Of a stretch of DNA of 64,000 nucleotides, positions 24,908 through 37,004 are shown piece after piece. Each line of letters begins with the position of its first letter. Position 1 is the stretch's first letter. The DNA comes from Pseudopyrenochaeta lycopersici (taxonomy: Eukaryota; Ascomycota; Dothideomycetes; Pleosporales; Pseudopyrenochaetaceae): assembly GCA_003313425.1 (NCBI GenBank), contig NHZP01000003.1, forward strand, positions 682,001 to 746,000. Reading direction: 5' to 3'. The translations under genes were made by a program, and so were the position numbers. Below the pieces are notes generated by a model. It searched no databases. It worked only from the letters and a program-made list of their open reading frames with translations, and was not told the origin of the DNA.

Positions 24908-25952
24908 ATGAGCAATCCACAAGAGATGGTTATAATATTGACGGGAGCTTCGAGAGGTTTGAACCCCCAAACCCCGCACGACGGGGGCTTTGTTTTCATT
25001 CCCGGAAAGTGAAGAATCATTTGTGCCGCCCAGCATCCTTCATTAGATTACTCACCACCTAAACCCCAGATCTACAAACTCATACCATCAAACCACACCA
25101 CCAAAAAAGTAAACAAGGAAAAAAAATGCTCATCCTGACTTGTATCCAGGAATTGGCCAAGCCATTGCACACTACCTCCTCTCCCGCAACCACAAACTCG
25201 TGCTCATCTCCCGCACGCACGAAGCACTGGACCAATTGCACTACCAGTATGGCTCTGATAAAGTTGAAGTGCTCGCAGATGACATGTCGGATTTCAGCCT
25301 AGCAAAGAAGGCAGTCGAGTTGGCCAACGACCGCTGGGGGAGACTGGATAGTTTGATTATCAATCACGGGACTTTGGATCCTGTGAAGAAGATTGCGGAT
25401 GGAAGACCCGAGGAGTGGAGCAAGGCGTTTGATGTCAATGTGTTTAGTGCCGTTGGCCTGGTATGTCGATGCTATTTTCCTCTGTCAAACTAACCCCCGT
25501 CACATGCCTTTGTTGACTGGAACTACCCCCCACAGATCCAAGCTTCCCTTCCTTCCCTCCGCCGCACTCGTGGCCGTATCCTCCTAACCTCTTCCGGTGC
25601 TGCCGTCTCTGCGTACCAGGGTTGGGGGGCCTATGGCGCTGGCAAAGCCGTGCTCAACCACATCGCCCTTACGCTGTCGGTGGAAGAACCAGATGTAACC
25701 ACCATCTCTGTCCGTCCTGGTGTCGTGGACACGGAGATGCAGCGTGAGATAAGAGAAGTACATCACGAGTCTATGAGTGAGAAGGACTGCACAAAGTTTG
25801 CGGGCCTGAAGAAGGATGGGGGATTGTTGAAGCCAGAGCAGCCTGGCCATGTGATTGCCAAGTTGGCGGTTTCGGGTGAAGATGTTAGGGTGCTAAGTGG
25901 GAGGTTCTTGAGTTGGAACGATGAGTCTCTGAGCGCTTTCCAGGAAGAATAA
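24908..25952 (+). CDS. short-chain dehydrogenase/reductase (IRC24-like)
   Basis: NAD(P)-dependent SDR of 258 residues in three exons (24908-24956, 25150-25460, 25536-25952). The nucleotide-binding TGASRGIG motif is created by splicing across a 193-nt first intron. Further motifs: NHG (SLIINHGTLDP), the catalytic Ser in LLTSSGAA and Tyr-x-x-x-Lys in AYGAGK. After the active site comes RPGVVDTEMQ. Closest known type is yeast IRC24/YIR035C, which reduces benzil-like diketones in vitro; the natural substrate is unknown. Confidence 0.9.
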
Positions 25953-26086
25953 TTGATTCATTGACCTATAAAGAGAGAAAGAGAGAGAGAGAACAATGTA
26001 CATGTACCGGGTGTAGGAAGCTACATGCTTTCAAAGCGATATCCAAAATACAAACTTGCTTTCACGACTTCAACTCTTCAAAAAAT

Positions 26087-28499
26087 CTACTCCTCCTTTG
26101 GTCTACCCGCCAACGTATCTATGTCTATTGGCTTACCTGGAGCTTGCGGCCTACCAGACAATGTGTCCACTGTCTCCTTGAGAGCCATCCAGAACTCATG
26201 CTTGGGCCTTCGTCGATGCCACTCGGTCTCCTTCTTCTCCACGGTTTCCATTGGGGAGAAGAGCAACTTTGAGCCCTTGATACCGATGACGCTGACTGAC
26301 ATTGGGTCGTCATCAATCTCATCTGGGTCTTCGCCGGCATAGCCCTCTAGATGCTGCATAGCTTTCGTTGCGAATCGGACGGCCCTGACACGATCCATGG
26401 GCGAGGGCGTTGTGCCTTGCTGGAAGTGACCAGGCACACCGTGTCGGGACTCGAATTTGCCCTTACCAGCTTCCGCAATCATCTGGGCAATGATCTGTAC
26501 TGAATAGGTCTTCGATGCCTTCTCATTCACCAGGATAACCTTGCCTGATCGACTATGGCCTTTGTCGCGCAAGAACACTTCCCGAAGGTGATCTATGTCG
26601 CGGTCTAGCATCTTGATGTTGATGCCCTCTTCGGGGGTATAAACAGCCAATGCACCAATACTGAGACCGGCGACTGTTGCGATATAGCCACTCTCACCAC
26701 CTTGGGTCTCAATGACGAAGACACGACGGCGAGAAGCTGATGCAGATTGGCGGCAGGCATCACTGTATTGGATAAGTGCATTGAGGCAAGTATCTGAGCC
26801 AATAGAGTACTCGGTTCCAGGAACATTGTTTGAGATTGTGGCTGGAATGATGACCTAGGATATGGTTAGCATACTACTCATCCGCACGAGAACTGCATTT
26901 ACTAACCATGGGAATCTTGAAAGATTTGTAGTACTCTCGAGCCTTCCGCAGCTCGGAGACGGATGTGAACGCTTCAAAGCCGCCAACAACGAATAGGGCC
27001 TGGATTTGATACTTTCTGAACACAAATGCGACAGTCTCGAGATCCTCACTTGGAAGACCACGGTTGGTTCCAATCTCAGAACCGCCCTTCGAGGCCCAAG
27101 TCTCGGCGTCAATCCATTTGATTTCTCGAACGGCGCCAAGAGGCTCGTCAGAGTGATGACGGATGATGCCTGGAAAGCCGTTGTGGAGCGCGATTGGCGT
27201 GTGTCCTCGAGCGATACAATATGCTACGGCAGCGCGTGTAGCGGCATTCATTCCTCCAGCAGGTGCCCCAACATGGATAATACCGACACGAAGTCGTTTC
27301 TTCTCTGGAAGCAAAAGCTCGGGCTGATCGGCGGCGGTAGTGATTTGATATGACCGGTACTGTTCTTCGAACTCTGTGTCGCGGAGCTGCATAGCTTTGT
27401 GGAAGTCCTTGTTGCCAATAGCAACAGCGACTTCTTTGGTCTGCGCGACGGCTTCAAGAAGGGGCCGGCGAACAATCTTGTTCTCTTGCATGCAGATGAC
27501 GGGGCTAGGTGTCTCAGGCGTGGCTTCCAAAACTGCCTTGACGGCCTCAGCACCCTGCAGTGTCGAAAGCATGCGATCGTAAGCAGACGGTGTACCTCCA
27601 CGCTGAACGTGTCCGAGTGTTGTGATTCTTGTATCAAGACGGGCTTCATTAGAGAGAATGTCCTTGACTTGCTGGGGTGTGATTTTGTTCAAGTTGCGGT
27701 CGATGGCTCCCTCAGCAACGACGACAATCGTCTTTCGCTTGCCCATGTCTCTGTGCTTCTTGATTTGCCGGCACATCTCCTTCTCCCAACCCTCATGTGG
27801 AGGGTTCTCAGGCGTGAAGACAAAGTCTGCTCCTGTGGCCACCCCGGCGCTGAGGGCGAGCCAGCCGCAGTGACGGCCCATGACTTCAATGACAAAGGCG
27901 CGCTGGTGGCTTACGGCAGTGGTATCGACCGAGTCAATGGCCTCGCAAATACGGCCAAGTGAGGTATAACAGCCAATGGTTGCGTCGGTCATAGATAAGT
28001 CGTTGTCGATTGAGCCCACCAAGCCCACAATGTTCAGGTGTTTGAAGGGTTCTATCTGCTCCCTGGTGAGCTCCTGCCTCTCGACCAGCTCATTCAGAAG
28101 GTCGGGCCACTCGGCGCGGAACTTGTCGGCGCCAGTGAGGGAGCCATCACCGCCGCAGATGATGAGGGCATCGATGCCTTTGATGATCATATTCTTGGCC
28201 GCGGTGCGGCGACCGTCGCGCTGCATAAACTCCATACAGCGAGCTGTGCCGATGAGGGTTCCTCCCTCGGACAGGAAGCCTCGGACGTCTTCCCAGTCCA
28301 TTTCCTTGATCATATCGCCGCCTTTGACGAGTCCGTCGTAGCCCTCGTAGATGGCGTATGCTTCGCAATTGTTGTGGATAGCCATGCGAACAACCGCGCG
28401 CACTGCTCCGTTCATGCCGGGCGCGTCTCCTCCACTCGTCATGACACCAATTCGCCTCTTCTTGCCCTCGAGGGGCGCTGGAATGTCCGTGGGCGCCAT
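26087..28499 (-). CDS. pfkA: ATP-dependent 6-phosphofructokinase
   Basis: Glycolytic enzyme of 786 residues in two exons (28499-26907 and 26854-26087; 52-nt intron). Eukaryotic double-domain architecture: the N-terminal catalytic half has [24 protein letters not shown], the catalytic [14 protein letters not shown] and [12 protein letters not shown]. The C-terminal regulatory half starts near residue 400 ([19 protein letters not shown]) and contains [19 protein letters not shown] and [12 protein letters not shown]. The probable leader carries a 33-bp GA tract (CT on the sense strand), as often seen before strongly expressed fungal glycolytic genes. Confidence 0.97.
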
Positions 28500-28548
28500 G
28501 ATGGGTGTTCGCGGTCGAGGGCGGGGGTGGGGGGATGTGGTGTGTGGT

Positions 28549-28550
<2 letters not shown>

Positions 28551-28583
<33 letters not shown>
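28551..28583 (-). repeat. (GA)n / (TC)n microsatellite in the pfkA leader
   Basis: Sixteen uninterrupted GA units on the plus strand, read as TC on the pfkA sense strand, 51 bp upstream of its start codon. Pyrimidine tracts before the start are common in highly expressed fungal genes and often mark transcription start. It is followed upstream by a T-rich run on the plus strand near 28603. Confidence 0.9.
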
Positions 28584-28587
<4 letters not shown>

Positions 28588-29213
28588 CAGTGCTCTCGAA
28601 GGTATTTTTTTTTCTTCGGCTGGTGAGTAGGTATGAGGTCAAGGTGGGTTCAGATGGTCTCTTTAATTGGAAACAAAGTGCCCGAAGCGGGTCCTCAAGG
28701 TGTTGGGAAGCTTTCGACGAGACGGAGGGGTAGCTCTGCCACGCTATCAGAGCTGGATTGAGTTTCAAGGCAAGGTGCAACCGATAATTGTGCCGCTCAT
28801 CACCTCGACACTCGCCGGCTTTCTATATCTATGGGCCCCCCCTTGCGATAAGGTGATCGAACGTTTGTAGCTTGCGTTGCTCAGGCTGGGCGGCATGACG
28901 TGGGACTCCAAAAGGAAAGCTCCCTGGTCGCCTGCGAGGTGGGTCACACCACCGCGCCCATCTTCAAAACCACGCATTGCTGCACGAGCCTTACTCGCGA
29001 CCCAAACTCAAATTTATGGCCTCGAACAACTCAATTGCTGTCCGGGGACCGATAGTGATGCACCATCAACGGCGTCCAAGAACAGCACGCTCAACCAGCC
29101 AGACACAGTCCATACCATGCCCATGCCCGGCCTGCCGCCTCCCCACGTTCCGGCCTGCGGTCTTTTGTCTTGATAGTGAACCACGTGCCAGGCCATCCAG
29201 CTAATTGGCATGT

Positions 29214-29465
29214 CTAATATGAATCGTGTGGCCTGGGCTCTGCATTCCGGAGCTCACCGCTTGGCTTCTTGTCTTCAGACGCAGCCTGAATGCAAGCAAG
29301 AATTTCCTTCCAGTCACTCACACATGCCTGCCCCGTTGTTTCAAACACGGCCTCGAACGCCATGCCCCAATTGACTTTATGAGGAACAGGGACATCGAGC
29401 CCAGCCTTGATTCTCTTTGTAAAAGACTTTGCCCTCTCACAACGACGCAGCAAGCAAGTGCACAA
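29214..29465 (-). CDS. doubtful small open frame
   Basis: An 83-codon frame lacking an ATG start (opens with TTG) and ending just downstream of AIM21. Its middle looks protein-like (VPHKVNWGMAFEAVFETTG, DWKEILACIQAA), unlike the shadow frames around it. It could be the last exon of a small gene, a C-terminal exon of AIM21 reached by a weak GTTGAG donor, or chance. No supported upstream exon in the right phase was found. Confidence 0.25.
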   Translation of the reverse strand: MCTCLLRRCERAKSFTKRIKAGLDVPVPHKVNWGMAFEAVFETTGQACVSDWKEILACIQAASEDKKPSGELRNAEPRPHDSY

Positions 29466-29581
29466 CTAAACCCGATAATATACATACGTAGCTATCCTAT
29501 TGCTAGAACAGCCCCTTCGGCACTATAGTAATACCAATGCCCTCCTTTCTCTCCCAGAGTCGTGACATATCACCACTCCTC

Positions 29582-32500
29582 TCAACCTGCAAATGATTGC
29601 GTAAAGCCTGCCTTCTCCTCTTCGAGGGGAGCAGCCGGCGCAGCGGAAGCATCAGGCTGCTCAGTATTCTTCTCTAGCTTTACCTCTGTCTTTGTGCTGG
29701 GGTTTTCTTCTGGCGGGGCACCACCTGCAACATCCTTGAGTGCCTCGTCCTCAAGATCTGGTCCTGAACCAGGAAATGCGCCAGGAGCATCGACAGATCC
29801 ACGGCTTGTCTCAGTCACTAGTGGCTCTTCCGGCTCGATAGCAGATGCTACCTTGAAGATGGGTGCCTCGACCGCAGACGCAACTTTGGAAAGAGGTGTC
29901 TGAGATGCCGACTCAGTGTCCTGCGTGAGCGTCTTCGCTAGATTCCCTTCTTCTGCTTCAGTATCGGCATGCTGGTCTACGAGATCATGAGCTTGGTGAG
30001 GCTCATTAGACTTGCCAAGAGTTGTCAAGGACTTCTGGAATTGAGCAGCCATCTCAGCAGCAGGAACATCCAGGCTTCCATCTTCACCAAAGCGCCAAAT
30101 CGCGGTCACAGGCGCAAAGTCGAGTTTTACTCTCGGCACTGCAACCTCAGCAGTAACCGTGGCAGCTGGTGTCGGCGAAGCAGCCGGTTTCCTCCTCGCT
30201 GGGCCCTTAGCCCTACCCTTGCGAGCATCGGGGAGAGGTGCAGCTTCTTCTTGCTGCTCGGGTTCTGGCTCTTTGACTTTGGGTGCTTGAGGGCCAAGGC
30301 CAAGTTTGCTATTTAGATCTTTCAGGAAGCCGGCTTGAAGGGCGGCAATCTTTGAGCCACCAGGCCGAGCAGGAACAGGTGGCTTGGCCTTGGGTTGTGG
30401 AGCGTCGTTTTCGGTAGCCTGTGGTTCTATCGTAGGCACCTTTTCTGACGAGCCTGTAGAAGGTTTGCTAGGGCGTACCGGAACTTGAGGTTTCGGACGA
30501 TCCGGGATGATTGGCGCTTTCTTGTCCACGGGAGACAACTCCTTCTTCGCAGGTCGGGCAGGAATGTTTGGACGGGCAGGAATTGTAGGCTTCTCGACGA
30601 TAGGCGAATCCTCGGCGTATTCATTCGTGTCTTCAGTCTGCGGTGTGCTGACGGTAGTCTCGAGGTGGCCATGTGAGGGAGCGTCTTCCCAGATATCTTG
30701 ACTAGGGAAGCGTTGCCCCATTCCAGGGCGTAGGGCCTGTTCATCACGCACTTTTCCAAGGAGCTTGTTGTCAGCTGCGAAGCGCCGCGTATGTTCAGGC
30801 AGGAACGACTGCTGGTCTTCTTTTGTGATTTGTGTCTTGCGTTGCTCCTCTGTCTCGGGTTTCTCGAAGACCTTCGCAGTGGCGACATCGCCTGCTGGAG
30901 TTTCTGGTTCTTCGGGAGCTTGAGGAGTCTCAACAGTTGTCTCAAGCTGCAGACTGCCAGGAGTATCCTCCCACACGTCTTGGCTGGGAAACTGATGACG
31001 CGCAAGGTTGGGGCGCTTGACCTTGTCGGCCTGTGTCTTGGGCTTCTTTGTGCTGTCCTCATCTTCAGGAAACAATGGCTCATACTCCTTATGGGACTCG
31101 AGTGGAGTGCCACCCCTATCAAACTGGGCAGGGCTAGGTATGGCACGTTGTGCCTGGATGTTGTTGCCTCTGCTAGAATTCCTGCTATGACTGCGAACTT
31201 TTGTGATGTATGCTGGGGTGCCATCTTCGTTGGCTATGTACTCATCACCATGGCGCTCCAGTTCAGGCGATACGGCGGGCTGTCTCCACTCTGCATCCGG
31301 CCCACGTTTCTTTAACTCGTCTGAAGCTAGAATGGGCATACCGTAGCCACGTTCAGTGACCCATCCGCCCTCTTCCGCTGTATTGCCGCCTGTGCGGCCG
31401 AGATCCTCTGTTGGGGGATCGTAGCCTCCCCCATGGACTTTGCTACTACGGTGAGCGGGGTGGTCAATATGAATGACCTCACCATTGTCATCGATTTCAT
31501 TGTCAGTTTCGTTTCGCAGGGGAGAGTCGACATGGCCAGCCTTGATTGAAGCAGGGCGACCTGATGACTGTGGTCTTGGTGATGTCATTCTTGACGCAAA
31601 CTCGTCGCTTGCCATGTAGCCAATCTGCTCGTCAGGAGTGCCAATTGCTTCTCGCGAAGTGCCTACAAATCAAAATCAGCATCAGCCACAGTCTGGCGTT
31701 GGTTGCCAGTAGCATACCCGTTCCGAGTTCCTGTGATCTGGTATGTACCAGCTTCTCCAAGTTGTCTGCACGCCAATGATAATCCTTTCGGTTTTCCTGA
31801 ATGTGGGGGCCGTATTCGCCCGCCTTCTCGCGCTTCAAATCCTCTGGGTGCTTTTCGTACCACTTTTGTTCAAACTCGTCATTGGAAATGACGCCGTGGC
31901 CGTGCATGCCATAGCTGCCAGGAGGGCCTTGGAAGATCTCCCTGCCGCTCTTTGTACGTCCATGATGGCGACCACCGGGCTTCTGGTGGAATCCAATGCC
32001 AGAAGAAGCGCCGGTTTGCGCATAGGGCGAGGGGCTTGGAGCTTGGACATCTCCAGCATTGCGGAACATGGGCACCTGGACACCGATTTCCGGAATGCCG
32101 TGCTCGTCCTTGTCATTATATAGCGAGCTGGGGCGGGAGCCAATTGAGGATCCCGACCGGCCACTCTTGCTGCTCGAAGCAACTTTGTCGTCCACCGAGA
32201 GCTGCTTGCCAAAGCCGGCAGCCTCAGCCTGGGACGAATCGGTGCGCGTGACCAGCTGGATTCTGCTCTTCGCGGTCGAGCTGGGAACCGAAGCTGTGGG
32301 CGCATGGAGAGGTAAATCTCCAGCTACATTCTTCGTCTGTTGTGTAGGGCCCCCCTGAGTGGTGCTCTCGTTTGTGAGCGTCTTCGAAAGGTCCTCAAAG
32401 CTGGCGTATTCGTTGCCTTCCTCGCCGAGCGAAGGTAGAGAGACGCTTGGCGGGCGCGAGGGGACGTCGGTGCTGAGGCGGCTGCCATCTTTGGGCGGCG

Positions 32501-32693
32501 GGCCGTTGTGTAGATAGGACGGGTCGTTGAGCGGGGAGCGGGCGTACCTGTCGCCGCTGGGAGAGACAGAGCGGTCGATGCTGCGCTTCGGGCGAGGAGG
32601 GATCTTGGGAACGTCCATGAAAGAAGCAGGCGCTGGTGCAGCGCTGTCTTGAGCTCGCGCTGGGCGGGGAGGTATTGTTGGGGGAGCGCTCAT
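29582..32693 (-). CDS. AIM21: AIM21-like actin-patch protein
   Basis: Disordered scaffold of about 1018 residues in two exons (32693-31718 and 31662-29582; 55-nt intron, phase fixed by the conserved GTPDEQIGYMASDEFASR). Yeast Aim21 acts with Tda2 at cortical actin patches and recruits capping protein. The N-terminus is proline-rich (TIPPRPARAQ, DVPKIPPRPKR), followed by KWYEKHPEDLKREKAGEYGP and a paired motif: QFPSQDVWEDTP...LETTVETPQ and RFPSQDIWEDAP...LETTVSTPQ. A central run of PARP/PDRP/PVRP motifs (potential SH3 ligands) and Ala/Pro-rich C-terminal half complete it. The long antisense frames across this gene are shadows. Confidence 0.85.
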
Positions 32694-34200
32694 TGTGTGG
32701 GTGTTTGCTTATCGGGTGTGCGGGCAAGAGCGAGATATGGAGGGAGCTATGAGGTGTCGTAATGTCAGTGACGCACCCAGTAGATTTGAACGTTTGAAAC
32801 ACAGGACGTGAGATAAGCAGCTTGGCCGGCAAATCGACGATAGCAGATTTGGCTTGTAGAAATCGCTCAGCAGCTGCAATTCTAGATCGGCAGCGTGGAT
32901 GCAGCCCAATGGATAGCCGGCCAATAAGCGTAGCTGCGATCGGGAGCCATAGAGGCGGGACAAAGCGGCATCATATTGGTACTCACCGCAAGCACGCAAT
33001 TGAAGCGGAGATTGTAGAGCACGTTGGCGTGAAGAAAAAGCCAGATGATGTAGTCAAGTCAAGAGGCGCACACGGATCGGCCTGGTGAAGCTGGGGCGAT
33101 GCACTTATGTAGGAGGAGCTCTTGGACCCGCAGCTTGCATCATGTGTGGAGATGGCGTAAGGACATCTTGCATGCAGGAGCTATCACCAGCTACAAAAAC
33201 TTGCAGAGCAGCTGCTGGCCTTAGCCCTTCATACACGAACAATCCGGTCCCCTGTCGTGGCACAGGAACGGACACAATGCGCCAATACCGAGTCTTGTAT
33301 TACCATTGCAGCATCAACGGCTACTGACCCGGGTGCGCTTTAAGTTCTTAGCCGCTCCCCTGCATCAGGATCCATGCAGGCGTTAGCCATCACATAGAGA
33401 TGTTTGAACTGTTAAATATGACAACTTGAAGCTTTTTTTTCTCTCAGCCTCTCGATACAAATGCCTCAAATTCAACATCACTGCACGCAGAATCTGCTGC
33501 AGCGTGCGTGAGCTACGCCACTGCTAAGCCGTTAGCACCTTAGCGTTCCCCGCGCTTGATCACCTGGAGCGCAAGTTGTGGTTCCTGGCAAAGATGTCAG
33601 TGAGATTCAGCATCTGTAGCAATCATGGAGTCCCAGGGAGTCAAAGGCAATGGGGAATCCATTCGTCAAAGCAATACGGTGGTATCGAGAGACTTAGGGA
33701 CTTGATGCCATGCAGCAATATCATGCTCTTTCTATGGTACGCCATGTTTTGGGGTGAGACCGCCGTCCAAAACGTCGTCATAACATCATCTGGAACCCTC
33801 TGTTCTCAATATAGATAGCCACACACACGCCATCACCCCCACGCCTACAATATCATAGTTAAAAATGTATAATCAAGTCGTTAGGCTACATCGTAGGCGT
33901 AAAATAACTGATATTGCATTTTGCCTGGCTGGATGGTATCCTAGCCCGCCCAAAGTCCTAACAGGAGTTCATTGAAAGATAATCCCAAAAACGCCAAGTC
34001 ATTGAATGATGATATAAAACACTCAAGTCAACTCCTCAAGTAACTATCCATCGTGGTACAATTGCAGCCGTCGTTGTGTCACATTCCGCTTCTTTGCTCG
34101 CCAGTTGTGCGGAGCAGTTTACCGTCGCAATCGTTGTCGATGTGCAATTTTTTCGTTGCTTCGTAGTCGATGGCAAAAGAAGCATTCCGCATTCCCGCAT
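32694..34200. other. intergenic region, no gene recognised
   Basis: About 1.5 kb between the AIM21 5' end and the TVP18 stop codon. Short frames only; none recognisable. The part right of 33.4 kb is AT-rich, and the last ~200 bp are the TVP18 3' flank. Confidence 0.5.
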
Positions 34201-34981
34201 TTATATAATCATTTGCGCAACACCCTGGCCTCCAAGCGTCTTGCTGCCCTGGAATTGCTGGCCCTTAACGCCAGCGAGCGCATAGAAAATGGCAGCGATT
34301 AGCAGGAAGATAGCCGCAACAATCAAGCTTGTTGCCATGGCTGCAATGCTGGCCCACTGTATAGCGCTCATGGCCAAGTAGATGGCGGCGCGCATGTAGT
34401 TTGAGCTGAATTTGCGAATGAAGGTATCAAACTTGGCGGAGGTTGGGCAGATGCGGAGGAGTAGAGGTATTTCGATGAAGATGATGATGAAGGCGCATAC
34501 TCTATTACAGATGTGAGCTCGATGTTTCCATGAAATTGGGAGCATGAAAGGAACGTACAAGCAGACGATGCTGAATGCGATAACAAAGTTGGCGTGGAAG
34601 ATGTTGGCAACTCCTAGTGCAAAACACAGGAATATACATAGTACTCCGGTCCTAGTGATGATGTTAGTGTGGGGTACCTTCCATCGTCAACAGCATTTGC
34701 ATCAAGAACAAGTGGTGTGACCCAATGTCGAAGTGTGGCTGACAGCACGGTGTCTCGGTTCAACGACCCGCACTCCTCTACCGGGGCCTCCTTCTGTATT
34801 TACAGCCATATCTACAACATCTTCTCGAGTATACTATGGTGGTTCGCGACAGGTAGGATAGGAGTGTGACTGACCATTGGCCGTATATACCTGCAAACAA
34901 GTCATGTCAGCGCAGCTCACTCGGGGTTGCCGTGGGTTTCTTACTGAAATTCCGTGACTTAAACTCCTCTGCAAGCGTCAT
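34201..34981 (-). CDS. TVP18: Golgi membrane protein TVP18
   Basis: Small Golgi/late-Golgi vesicle membrane protein of 148 residues, assembled from four exons: 34981-34945 (37 nt), 34890-34875 (16 nt), 34651-34559 (93 nt) and 34501-34201. The product begins MTLAEEFKSRNFSIYGQW, and then has four hydrophobic segments: TGVLCIFLCFALGVANIF, VCAFIIIFIEIPLLLRICP, a helix after YMRAAIYLAMSAIQW, and a helix ending FYALAGVKGQ. The terminal SKTLGGQGVAQMII and EIPLLLRICPTS are hallmarks of TVP18. Every junction keeps phase. The second intron (223 nt) is long for this window. Confidence 0.92.
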
Positions 34982-35429
34982 CTTTGCAGTGCGATTTCTG
35001 TAGTGCTCTAGGATTGACTCTGTATATACAGATCGATATCGTGGGTCGGTGTTTGAGGCTCAGCCGGCACAGGTTTGTTGACGGCGCAAGCTGGATGGAG
35101 CTCTTTGAAGGTGGAGCAGGCGAGCTTGGCCGGATCGGTATCCGATTTAGATATCTCAGAGAGGCGTGGGCGTACGTAGCAGGGTGCGTAAGGTTATTGT
35201 GGCTATGCAGTCGATCCTAGATATGCCTATCCTGTTGCCTTGCTGTTGCGATGGTGATGTGCTCAGCAGGCGGAGTTGCGGCTTCCAGAAGTTCCACGTA
35301 ACTAGCGGCATGGGTAGCCCTTGCCGAAACCGTCTTGGGTTGCGAACGAGCACTGGCCCGGCAACTCACATTTCAAGAACACCGACTTGCACTTTCCGTT
35401 TCAGACACTCTTATGGTCGCAGCTTCTTC

Positions 35430-36384
35430 ATGTTTAGGAATACGCTTTTGCCAGAGAAGGGACCATGGACCTCTTTGCTTGTTGCGTCTGCCACGCTCGG
35501 TCTGGCCTATTACTTTTTCCATGCCAGACAGCCAACGACAGGGAGCGACTCGAAACCGTCTCAGGTGGATGAAGAGCAGTGCCAAGACACACTCGCCTCA
35601 GACATAGATCAGTTTCCAAACACTATGGACGCAGAGGAGAGGACGTATCACGAACGCTTCATGCGAGAGGCTATCGCCATGGTGAATCACACCCGGCACA
35701 CCTTATCTGCTCATTCATTCACGCCTCGCCCAACTGTTCATTCACCCTGCACCGTGCTGACTCATCCTCTAACAGGCTGAACTTGCACTGAAGAGTGACG
35801 AGACGCCTGTGGGCTGTGTCTTCGTGAAAGATGGCGAGGTCATAGGTCGAGGAATGAACGAGACAAATCGAACCTTGAACGGCACTCGGCATGCCGAGTT
35901 CGTCGCAATTGCGGGTATCTTGTCCAAAAACCCGATCAGCATACTCAAAGACACAGAACTCTATGTCACGGTCGAGCCATGCGTCATGTGCGCTTCCATG
36001 TTGCGCCAATATGGGATTCGTGCTGTGTATTTTGGATGCTGGAATGAGAGGTTTGGCGGAACTGGAGGCGTGCTGAACATTCATTCTGAGTGAGCAACCC
36101 TTTTTCACTCTCGTTTCATGTGCAGCGCGATCCTAATGTTCTATAGTCCCAGCGTCGACAAGCCATATCCCGTTACTGGTGGCATCTTCCGCGAGGAAGC
36201 CATCATGCTACTGCGAAAATTCTACGTCCAGGAGAATGAGAAAGCACCAGAGCCCAAGCAGAAGAAAACAAGAGAGCTGAAGACGGAAATTCTGCCCATG
36301 GATGTCCACCATCCGAAGTCGACTCCACCGCCGGCTCTTCCTAGTCTGTCTATCCCAATTACCGCTGCTCCAGCGCTTCCTTGA
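35430..36384 (+). CDS. TAD2: tRNA-specific adenosine deaminase catalytic subunit TAD2
   Basis: Converts A34 to inosine in tRNA anticodons, normally with TAD3. Three exons (to 35681, 35776-36089, 36147-36384). The deaminase fold shows TPVGCVFVKDGEVIGRG, the zinc/proton-shuttle motif HAE, and the zinc-binding PCVMCASML. The likely enzymatic start is Met at 35625 (MDAEERTYHERFMREA), giving 202 residues; starting at 35430 gives 267 residues and adds a hydrophobic segment (WTSLLVASATLGLAYYFF). The frame is even open back to 35166. The C-terminus after NEKAPEPKQKKTRE is a low-complexity Pro-rich tail. Confidence 0.9.
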
Positions 36385-37004
36385 TTAAATGCATACGATA
36401 TAAGCATGAATACCCAGTGACATGGACGTTGAGTTTTCGGGCATGGTCTGGCATATTTTCGAGCATTACACTTCTGCCTTCAACTTGTATACTTATACTT
36501 TTAGTGTATGACAACTACCCTTATGCCATCAATACTTTCTCATGTAGCTCTTAGTGAGTATGGTCTTCACTCGGGGACAATTTAATACACTTCTGTAAGG
36601 GCCGTACGTGCGTTCATGAGTGTGGTTCTGGTATTCAAATATACCTTGCTATGTCTCGAATATGCTGGAAAGAGGCCGAAATTGATGCTCAAAATAATTA
36701 CTAATGCAAGTTTCCAGAGAAAATGAAACGCTGGATGCTGTACAAGGCATTACGACTAACATCACGCCAAAGTAATGCAGTAACCCAAAGTTGTACAAAA
36801 TAACAAAGAAAAACAGAAACCAGCAGCTGCACCGAACCGCTCTAAACATCTGGTCGAGCATTGGTTGTAGTCCAGAATAAAGTGGGTATAGCAAAAATAT
36901 AGGTGGGTATCTCGAATCAAATCGGCGGTGATGCTCGAAGCGATACACACGCACCAGTCATGCGGTTGAGCGTATCGGAGGTGAATACTAGTTGCTGTCT
37001 GAGT
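36385..37004. other. convergent 3' flanks
   Basis: 620 bp, AT-rich, between the TAD2 stop codon and the Rab-like GTPase stop codon, which face each other. No gene seen. Confidence 0.55.

Larger units (their letters stand above)
28500..29581. other. region between pfkA promoter and AIM21 3' end
   Basis: About 1.1 kb. Contains the pfkA promoter with a GA tract and, near 29.2-29.5 kb, one small open frame listed separately as doubtful. Confidence 0.5.

Noticed and set aside
28038..28733. 231-codon plus-strand open frame
   Set aside because: Antisense of pfkA exon 1 running into the GA microsatellite; no recognisable domain.
30427..31224. 265-codon minus-strand frame inside AIM21
   Set aside because: Alternative frame of the AIM21 second exon; the main frame has conserved motifs, this one does not.
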